Below, piece after piece: positions 1-4,707 of a stretch of 6,459 nucleotides of DNA. Each line of letters opens with the position of its first letter. Positions within the stretch are counted from its first letter, which is position 1. This DNA is from an uncultured Eubacteriales bacterium. GTDB lineage: Bacteria > Bacillota > Clostridia > Peptostreptococcales > Anaerovoracaceae. The translations under genes and the position numbers were made by a program. The notes below the pieces were generated by a model. It ran no database searches, was not told the DNA's origin, and saw only the letters and a list, made by a program, of their open reading frames with translations. The stretch lies in the NCBI GenBank assembly GCA_910585135.1, contig CAJUEB010000130.1:1-6459 (forward strand). Direction: 5' to 3'.

Positions 1-77
1 CCTGCTTTTTGTGATATCAGATTGTTAGGTTTACAGCCATAATCCCTTGTTTGCAGAGAAAACGGTATAGGTCAGAG

Positions 78-954
78 ATGGAACGGAAATATCCCCGCTC
101 CTATCTTTTATGTGGGATGGGCAGGTTAAAGTGATCATCGGTATAAGGCGTTGCGGAATACTATTCTGCGGTGGGCGGCAATAAGGAAGAGGCTTTTGAC
201 GATTATGCCTTTTACGGAAGAATGCCGCTGATTCTATTCCGCCCTACTGAGGCGGCAAAGATGAATTATTTGCAGTCGCTTGTTTCCGGGGTTTATTTGA
301 AGGACATCATTGAGCGCAAGAAAATTAAAAGAGAAGATGTGCTGGCGTCCATTCTTGACTTACTTAGTTCCTCTGTCGGTTTCTTTGCTAATCCGACGAA
401 AATTACCAATGCGATCAATTTAAAACAAAAGCGGGCAGGCGAAACTGTTGTGGCACAAATACAGTTAAAGCATATATTGATCATTTGTTGGATGCGTTCC
501 TGTTCAGCGAATGTAAAAGGTGGGATGTGAAAGGCAAAGATTACTTTGACTATCCCAATAAATACTATTGCGAGGACATAGGGCTGCGAAATGCAAGAAC
601 CGGTTTCCGTCAGCAGGAAATGACGCATATTATGGAAAATATCCTGTATAATGAGCTTATTATTCGTGAATGTGCGGTGGATGTAGGCGTTGTTTATTCA
701 AACGAAAAGGATTCAAAGGGTAAAATCAACCAAGTTACAAGGGAAATTGATTTTATTGCAACTTCTGGCGGAAAGAAAGACTATATTCAGTCTGCTTATG
801 CGCTGGCTACTCCCGAAAAAGCAGAAACTGAAAACAAGTCTTTCTCTTTAACCGGAGATTTTTTCCAAAAATCATTGTTCGACATGATATTCGCAAGCGT
901 TGGTATGATGATAATGGGATATTGAGTATCGGAATTATCGATTTTTTGCTTTGA
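78..954 (+). pseudogene. Decayed AAA-type ATPase with DUF4143-like C-terminal half (internal deletion, at least three frameshifts)
   Basis: Remnant of the AAA_14/DUF4143 ATPase family common in Clostridia and Bacteroidetes, whose cellular role is poorly known. A likely original start at 78 reads MERKY and shifts frame near 92-97. A second frame then reads FMWDGQVKVIIGIRRCG (107-157), the approach to the family's atypical P-loop, but the Lys-Ser and the rest of the nucleotide-binding domain are gone. The text resumes at about 156 as EYYSAVGGNKEEAFDDYAFYG and runs to about 457. One A missing from an A run (456-459) shifts the frame; restoring it gives TVKAYIDHLLDAFLFSEC. That frame runs to about 866, where one missing C shifts it again; the last frame reads PKIIVRHDIRKRWYDDNGIL and ends FLL-stop at 954. 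The intact family is roughly 400 residues or more, so several hundred bases are lost. No good ribosome binding site precedes 78. Non-functional with high confidence; family assignment is from remembered consensus. Confidence 0.85.
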
Positions 955-1262
955 GGGTGAAATGCCATCAAATGGATAAGTGAACAGATAGTAAAAAACA
1001 AAATATGGCAAAGAAATGGCGTTTGATTGTGGCATCTTTTGGCTTATTGTTTATTTGCTTTATTTGCTTTTATCATGTCATGCTTGTTTGATTTTTGTGA
1101 AACCTGATGGAGTCGGGTGGAGACAAATGATAATGCCATCGTTAAGAATATGAATGAATGGAGTGCCAAATAAAATGAGGAGAATATTTTTGGTACATAG
1201 ATCGTTCGTATTTTATCTTTGCTTTCATTTAAACCATATTAGCAGTGTGTGCCTAATTATGT
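955..1262. other. Intergenic stretch with no convincing gene; one short hydrophobic reading frame
   Basis: AT-rich DNA between the ATPase remnant and the toxin-antitoxin promoter. The only item of note is a 28-codon plus-strand frame at 1005-1091 starting MAKKWRLIVASFGLLF: a positively charged start followed by a membrane-like hydrophobic run, stopping at a TGA. It has no Shine-Dalgarno sequence upstream, so it may be chance or the cut-off start of a decayed exported or membrane protein. The longer frame starting at 1154 runs through the toxin-antitoxin promoter and out of phase with the antitoxin, and has no ribosome binding site. I see no RNA gene or repeat here. Confidence 0.5.
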
Positions 1263-1292
1263 TTGAATATTGCTGCAGGTTCATGTTATACT
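1263..1292 (+). promoter_or_regulatory. Sigma-A promoter of the toxin-antitoxin operon
   Basis: A -35 box TTGAAT (1263-1268) and a -10 box TATACT (1287-1292) are separated by 18 bases, with a TGn extension (1284-1286) directly before the -10 box. Transcription would start near 1299, giving a leader of about 33 bases that contains the antitoxin's AAAAGGAG site (1317-1324). Antitoxins of this type usually repress their own promoter by binding overlapping palindromes; I see no clear palindrome here. Confidence 0.7.
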
Positions 1293-1332
1293 ATGAAAAA
1301 GTAGTTTGCCTGTCAGAAAAGGAGTGGACATT

Positions 1333-1596
1333 ATGCCGATCATTCGTCCAATGGCTGATTTGAGAGATGTGGGAAAGATTTCAAAACTCTGTTATCAGAG
1401 TAATGAGCCTGTGATCATTACGAAAAATGGAAAAGAGCATCTTGTTGTGATGAATGTAAATGCTTACGAAACGCAAATGGGGCTTTTGGATGTATATCGA
1501 AAATTAGGCGCTGCTGAAAAGCAGATAGAAGAAGGCGTTCCGCTTTTAAGCGGTGACGAGGTATTTGGTCATCTGCGTGAAAAACATGAAAAATAG
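1333..1596 (+). CDS. Type II antitoxin, Phd/YefM family
   Basis: An 87-residue antitoxin expected to neutralise the toxin encoded immediately downstream and to bind the operon promoter. Residues 1-50 match the Phd/YefM DNA-binding fold, with the typical core PVIITKNGKEHLVVMNVNAYE-like segment at about 26-46; residues 51-87 are charged and helical, as expected of the toxin-wrapping tail. The start at 1333 is chosen because AAAAGGAG (1317-1324) lies 8 bases upstream; a possible start at 1306 would place the ribosome binding site inside the gene. The stop overlaps the toxin start by 11 bases, so the two are translationally coupled, antitoxin first, as usual for the class. Family assignment is firm; the exact subfamily (YefM, RelB-like or PHD) is not settled by eye. 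Confidence 0.88.
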   Translation: MPIIRPMADLRDVGKISKLCYQSNEPVIITKNGKEHLVVMNVNAYETQMGLLDVYRKLGAAEKQIEEGVPLLSGDEVFGHLREKHEK

Positions 1597-1906
1597 TAAA
1601 TACGGAATATTATTTACGCCGTTGGCAAAAGAGGATTTAGATGAAATTGATTTATACATTTCATCTAATTTGCAGAACCCTAATGCAGCGGAACGGCTAT
1701 TGAATAGGATAGAAGAATCAGTAAGCAAGTTGTCGAAATTTCCGTATATAGCTCCAAAGGCTTCAGACACATATTTATCTTCAAAAGGGTATCGAAAACT
1801 GGTCATTGAAAATTGCCTTGTCTTTTATCTTGTGGATGAAATACATGGCAATATAATTATTATGCGCGTCATATATGCAGCCAGGGAATATCAGGATTTA
1901 TTATAA
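1586..1906 (+). CDS. Type II toxin, RelE/ParE family
   Basis: A 106-residue RelE/ParE-superfamily toxin. Relatives either cut mRNA on the ribosome (RelE) or poison DNA gyrase (ParE); sequence alone does not decide which. Visible hallmarks are the N-terminal LFTPLAKEDLDEIDLYIS helix region (9-26), the central FPYIAPKAS segment (52-60), GYRKLVIENCLVFYLVDE (68-85) and the C-terminal beta-strand/tail RVIYAAREYQDLL (94-106). The start ATG at 1586 lies within the last codons of the antitoxin and has no good ribosome binding site of its own, consistent with coupled, lower-level translation; an in-frame GTG at 1577 and ATG at 1553 are less likely. Length and sequence appear intact, so the pair is probably active. 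Alanine replaces the more usual glycine in the YGAR-type motif near 97-100. Confidence 0.87.
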   Translation: MKNSKYGILFTPLAKEDLDEIDLYISSNLQNPNAAERLLNRIEESVSKLSKFPYIAPKASDTYLSSKGYRKLVIENCLVFYLVDEIHGNIIIMRVIYAAREYQDLL

Positions 1907-2030
1907 TTTAATCGGTGCATTTAACGGATGCGGTAGTTCGAGATTTCTTTTCGCATAGAAATATTAATAAAGCGATTGCTCGTCTTCATTTATCCCTACA
2001 CTACTAGAAATAAAACGGTCTGTTGCTCCT

Positions 2031-2065
2031 TCCCATTTTACATTTTATGCAAAATGGGATTTTTT
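2031..2065 (+). terminator. Rho-independent terminator-like hairpin after the toxin-antitoxin operon
   Basis: A perfect 9-base stem, TCCCATTTT (2031-2039) with AAAATGGGA (2051-2059), encloses an 11-base loop and is followed at once by a run of six T (2060-2065). The layout suits termination on the plus strand, about 125 bases after the toxin stop. The stem is AT-rich and therefore weaker than a typical terminator. It directly abuts the large dyad that starts at 2066, so it could instead be part of that structure. Confidence 0.55.
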
Positions 2066-2226
2066 GAGTAGCAGTTGCTGTTATTTGCGTGATTGCTACT
2101 TTCTTTTCAACGCTTTTGGCGTTTAAGCTGGCCTTTATTTGGAAAAACAGTCGCTTTCTAGCATGAGCATGACTGTAGTCATTGAAATTAAAGTAGCAAT
2201 TGCTTAAAAAACAAAGTTTGCTACTC
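2066..2226. repeat. 161-base imperfect inverted repeat with two mirror-placed hairpins
   Basis: Two 43-base arms, 2066-2108 and 2184-2226, are reverse complements at about 31 of 43 positions, all in one register centred on 2146. The best blocks are GAGTAGCA/TGCTACTC (2066-2073 with 2219-2226) and ATTGCTACTTT/AAAGTAGCAAT (2092-2102 with 2190-2200). Just inside the arms sit two separate small hairpins: AACGC/GCGTT (2109-2123) and ATGACT/AGTCAT (2169-2182). These occupy mirror-image positions about the same centre although their sequences differ. The element holds four copies of a GTAGCA-type word, two per strand. It could be a structured non-coding RNA, a MITE-like element or a DNA cruciform; no flanking target duplication is evident. 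The 102-codon minus-strand frame across this region (2004-2312) looks like a by-product of the repeat rather than a gene. Confidence 0.6.
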
Positions 2227-2374
2227 AATTTTAGCGGTTTTGTTGAAACCATATTTTTTCGTATGCTCTTTTTTAATGCTCTTGAGGCTTTCCTGCTTGT
2301 ATCATGGGTCATGGCAATCTTTTCTTATCAGGCACTCCCAATGGATAGAAAAAACAAACAATAATGGAAAAATA

Positions 2375-2403
2375 TTGAAATAATGACCGTTGTATGTTAT
2401 AAT
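2375..2403 (+). promoter_or_regulatory. Near-consensus sigma-A promoter of the Rpn nuclease gene
   Basis: TTGAAA (2375-2380) and TATAAT (2398-2403) are separated by an ideal 17 bases, with a TGT extension (2395-2397) before the -10 box. Transcription would begin near 2410, giving a leader of about 150 bases before the start codon at 2562. By sequence this is among the strongest promoters in the window, notable for a nuclease gene. Confidence 0.75.
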
Positions 2404-2404
2404 G

Positions 2405-2510
2405 AACGCATTGATTGATGCGGCGTTACCGGGCGGAAGTGTTCATTGAAATGCGCGCAGGCAAGCTCGTACATTAGAGTAGAGGGGATTTATGGTGCAA
2501 TCCGCTTGCC
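2405..2510 (+). promoter_or_regulatory. Structured leader of the Rpn nuclease mRNA
   Basis: The long leader can fold in at least two places. Near its 5' end CGCAT (2407-2411) can pair with ATGCG (2418-2422), or AACGC (2405-2409) with GCGTT (2423-2427); these are mutually exclusive, and the start site lies close enough that part may not be transcribed. Further on, GGCAAGC (2460-2466) pairs perfectly with GCTTGCC (2504-2510), and inside it GGATT (2486-2490) pairs with AATCC (2499-2503) around an 8-base loop, leaving an 18-19 base bulge on the left side. The ribosome binding site at 2547-2554 is outside these stems. I do not recognise a known riboswitch class. Confidence 0.4.
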
Positions 2511-2561
2511 GTAAATCTTGCAATGCCCACGGATAGAGATTATAATAAAGGAGGTAATCAG

Positions 2562-3404
2562 ATGGACAGATTAAAGGAACTGAAGGATCTGAATTTGCTT
2601 GACCGATTCCTGTTTGCGGAAGCCTCGGAAGATCCGGGTATCATGACGCCCATTTTGGAAATCATTTTGGGAAAAGCTATCGTTTTGAAGCACCTGCCGC
2701 AGGCAGAGAAGGAAGTGCGGAAGGCAGTGTGGAGCAGGATCGTGCGGATGGACGTGCTGTCAATGGACACGGCGGGCAGGCTGTACGAGGTGGAGGTGCA
2801 GAAGAAGAACACCGGCAGTCTCCCGCAGCGGAGCAGGGCGTACAACAGCGCCATCGACAGCAAGCTGCTGCCGCCGGGCGGGGTTGACTACCGCGCGCTG
2901 AATGACGTGTACATCATCATGGTGATGCCGTTCGACCTGTTCGGGAAGGGGCGCTACCGCTATACGTTCCGCATGGCCTGCGGGGAGGCGCCGGGTTTAA
3001 TGCTCAACGATGGCGCCACGCGGATCTTTCTCAACACCAGGGGGACGGACAGGGACGGGGCCAGCGACGAGCTGGTTGCTCTGCTGGCGTACTTTGAGGA
3101 CAGCACGGAGGCGACGGCGCGGCGGGCAGGCAGCGGCAGGATCCGGGAAATCCATGAAAATGTCCAGCGGATTAAGGAAAACGAGGAAGTGGGGATCAGG
3201 TTTATGAACGCATGGGAAGAAAAGATACTGGACAGGCAGGAAGCCTATGAAGAGGGTCATAGTGCAGGCCATGCAGAAGGGCTTAATGAAGGCGCTTTGC
3301 AGGAAAAGCGAGCCATTGCTAAGAACTTGAAAAAATCCGGCATTCCAGTAGCGGTCATCGCGGAGAATACCGGGCTGACGGAACGCGAAGTGGAGGCTTT
3401 ATAA
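2562..3404 (+). CDS. Rpn-family recombination-promoting nuclease / PD-(D/E)XK nuclease family transposase
   Basis: A 280-residue protein of the Rpn/PF12784 type. Characterised E. coli relatives are DNA endonucleases that stimulate recombination and act against phage; many genomes carry several copies. The nuclease core shows RMDVLS with Asp64, then YEVEVQ with Glu78 and Gln80, a D-n-ExQ form of the PD-(D/E)XK site. Family segments follow: RAYNSAIDSKLL (92-103), DVYIIMVMPFDLFGKG (115-130), YTFR (134-137) and SDELVALLAYFEDST (168-182). The tail (about 195-280) is charged and probably helical, with Gly-rich EGHSAGHAEGLNEG (231-244) and a helix-turn-helix-like end (AIAKNLKKSGIPVAVIAENT, 251-270). 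The start at 2562 follows AAAGGAGG (2547-2554); an upstream in-frame ATG at 2523 has no such site. The gene is monocistronic. Its middle is much richer in G+C than its ends. Family call is firm; activity is inferred. Confidence 0.88.
   Translation: MDRLKELKDLNLLDRFLFAEASEDPGIMTPILEIILGKAIVLKHLPQAEKEVRKAVWSRIVRMDVLSMDTAGRLYEVEVQKKNTGSLPQRSRAYNSAIDSKLLPPGGVDYRALNDVYIIMVMPFDLFGKGRYRYTFRMACGEAPGLMLNDGATRIFLNTRGTDRDGASDELVALLAYFEDSTEATARRAGSGRIREIHENVQRIKENEEVGIRFMNAWEEKILDRQEAYEEGHSAGHAEGLNEGALQEKRAIAKNLKKSGIPVAVIAENTGLTEREVEAL
3204..3404 (+). CDS. Candidate internal-start C-terminal product of the Rpn gene (gene within gene)
   Basis: Met215 of the Rpn protein (ATG at 3204) could start a 66-residue product made of the helical, Gly-rich and helix-turn-helix-like tail only. 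A GGGG tract (3191-3194) lies 9 bases upstream and AGG (3198-3200) lies 3 bases upstream; both are imperfect ribosome binding sites. For E. coli Rpn proteins, short C-terminal products from internal starts are known to restrain the full-length toxic nuclease. Whether this happens here is inference from that precedent plus a modest start signal. Confidence 0.25.
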   Translation: MNAWEEKILDRQEAYEEGHSAGHAEGLNEGALQEKRAIAKNLKKSGIPVAVIAENTGLTEREVEAL

Positions 3405-3471
3405 GGATCAGGGCGGAGGTTGAGGTTCTATCAGTATGGGATGGTTTTGCGGAACTTTGCTCGTGTGATTT

Positions 3472-3506
3472 GCGTTGCCGTTTTATCTCGAAAAACCAGC
3501 AAACGC
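3472..3506. other. Hairpin between the Rpn gene and the serC promoters
   Basis: GCGTTGC (3472-3478) pairs with GC-AACGC (3499-3506, one bulged A), and inside it GTTTT (3480-3484) pairs with AAAAC (3492-3496) around a 7-base loop. No T run follows on the plus strand, so it is not a classic terminator. It ends 12 bases before the first serC promoter and could be a weak terminator for the Rpn transcript or an operator. Confidence 0.4.
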
Positions 3507-3518
3507 CGTTGATTACGC

Positions 3519-3547
3519 TTTACGCCAACTAGGGAAAGTGGTATAAT
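3519..3547 (+). promoter_or_regulatory. Upstream serC promoter (P1)
   Basis: An exact -10 box TATAAT (3542-3547) with a TGG extension (3539-3541) and a weak -35 box TTTACG (3519-3524) at 17 bases. It would start transcription near 3554, giving a leader of about 59 bases, too short for a T-box or typical riboswitch. Confidence 0.6.
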
Positions 3548-3562
3548 TTAAGATAATAATTT

Positions 3563-3592
3563 TTGACACTGCTCAACATAAATCAATATAAT
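3563..3592 (+). promoter_or_regulatory. Downstream serC promoter (P2), consensus boxes, start at the Shine-Dalgarno
   Basis: A perfect -35 box TTGACA (3563-3568) and a perfect -10 box TATAAT (3587-3592), spaced by 18 bases. Transcription would start near 3599, where the serC ribosome binding site GGAGGTGA (3599-3606) itself begins. The resulting leader would be only about 14 bases. Used together with P1, this gives two starts for the same operon. Confidence 0.7.
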
Positions 3593-3612
3593 AAAAGTGG
3601 AGGTGACTAAAA

Positions 3613-4707
3613 TTGAGCAAGGAAAAAGAAAGAGCATATAATTTTTCGGCAGGTCCGTCGATGCTGCCGCTTGACGTAATCGAAGACGCAGCAGCCAATC
3701 TGGCAAATTACAAAGGTTGCGGGGAATCCGTAATGGAAATGAGTCACAGATCCGCTGAATTCAAAGCTATTTTAGAAGACGCAGAAAAGAATCTCAGGGA
3801 TATCCTGAACATTCCGGACAATTATAAGGTGATGTTCATTCAGGGCGGCGGCACGTTGCAGTTCGCCATGATCCCGCTGAACCTGCTCCGAAAATCCGGC
3901 AAAGCGGATTATATCATTTCCGGCACATGGGCGAAGAAGGCGGCGAAAGAGGCAGAAAAATTTGGGGACGTCAAAATCGTGGCATCTTCAGAGGATGATA
4001 CATTCTCTTACATTCCTGAAGTGCAGAAGGAAGATTTCAGGCCGGACGCTGATTATGTGCATATCACGTACAACAATACCATATACGGAACGCATTATCC
4101 GTATATTCCAGATACAGGAGATATTCCGCTTGTCGCAGATATGTCGTCGTGCATCCTTTCCGAGGAGATTGATGTGAGCAAATTCGGGCTTATCTATGCG
4201 GGCGTACAGAAAAATATCGCCCCTGCCGGGATTGCGATCGCAATTATGCGGGAAGATTTGATTGGCTTTGCCAAGGACAATGTTCCAACCTATCTTGATT
4301 ACAAGATCCATGCGGACAATAGCTCAACCTATAATACACCGAACTGCTTCGCCATTTACATTGCCGGGGAAGTGTTCAAGCACATTAAGAACATGGGCGG
4401 CATTGCGAAGCTTCATGAGAAGAACGTGGAGAAAGCAAAGAAGCTGTACGACTTTATCGACGGCAGTGACCTTTACAAGTGCCCTGTCAGGGAAAAGGAC
4501 AGATCGCTGATGAACGTCGTATTCGTTACGGGCGATGCAGATCTGGACAAAAAATTTGTAGCAGAGGCAAAGACCAATAACATGCATAACCTGAATGGTC
4601 ACAGGTCGATCGGCGGGATGCGGGCAAGCATTTACAATGCGATGCCGATGGAAGGCGTGGACGCCCTGATCGCATTCATGAAGAAATTCCAGGAGGAAAA
4701 CAAATAA
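3613..4707 (+). CDS. serC: Phosphoserine aminotransferase
   Basis: A 364-residue cytoplasmic PLP enzyme converting 3-phosphohydroxypyruvate and glutamate to O-phosphoserine and 2-oxoglutarate, the second step of serine synthesis (the family also serves in PLP synthesis in some bacteria). Length matches E. coli SerC (362). Seen in order: NFSAGPSMLP (10-19), MSHRS (43-47), QGGGTLQFAMIPLNLL (77-92), GTWAKKA (104-110), NNTIYGT (154-160), Asp176 in ADMSS, the PLP lysine Lys200 in YAGVQKNIAPAG, NTPNCFAIY (241-249) and GHRSIGGMRASIYNAMP (329-345). Asn244 stands where Pro is common (NTPP). The TTG start at 3613 is supported by GGAGGTGA (3599-3606) 6 bases upstream and by no plausible ATG nearby. It is first in a two-gene operon, overlapping the next gene by one base. 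Neither serA nor a recognised serB is in the window. Confidence 0.97.
   Translation: MSKEKERAYNFSAGPSMLPLDVIEDAAANLANYKGCGESVMEMSHRSAEFKAILEDAEKNLRDILNIPDNYKVMFIQGGGTLQFAMIPLNLLRKSGKADYIISGTWAKKAAKEAEKFGDVKIVASSEDDTFSYIPEVQKEDFRPDADYVHITYNNTIYGTHYPYIPDTGDIPLVADMSSCILSEEIDVSKFGLIYAGVQKNIAPAGIAIAIMREDLIGFAKDNVPTYLDYKIHADNSSTYNTPNCFAIYIAGEVFKHIKNMGGIAKLHEKNVEKAKKLYDFIDGSDLYKCPVREKDRSLMNVVFVTGDADLDKKFVAEAKTNNMHNLNGHRSIGGMRASIYNAMPMEGVDALIAFMKKFQEENK

Noticed and set aside
1154..1363. 69-codon plus-strand frame upstream of and overlapping the antitoxin
   Set aside because: It runs through the toxin-antitoxin promoter, overlaps the antitoxin out of phase, lacks a ribosome binding site and has a composition unlike a real protein.
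2066..2226. Integron attC site or CRISPR repeats
   Set aside because: The arms lack the RYYYAAC/GTTRRRY core boxes of attC sites, and the repeated GTAGCA words are neither regularly spaced nor long enough for a CRISPR array.
2004..2312. 102-codon minus-strand frame across the dyad
   Set aside because: It coincides with the inverted repeat, has only a poor ribosome binding site and shows no recognisable domain; the openness can be explained by the repeat's composition.
3548..3612. Serine T-box or other riboswitch before serC
   Set aside because: The leader from either promoter is at most about 59 bases and contains no T-box sequence or terminator/antiterminator pair.
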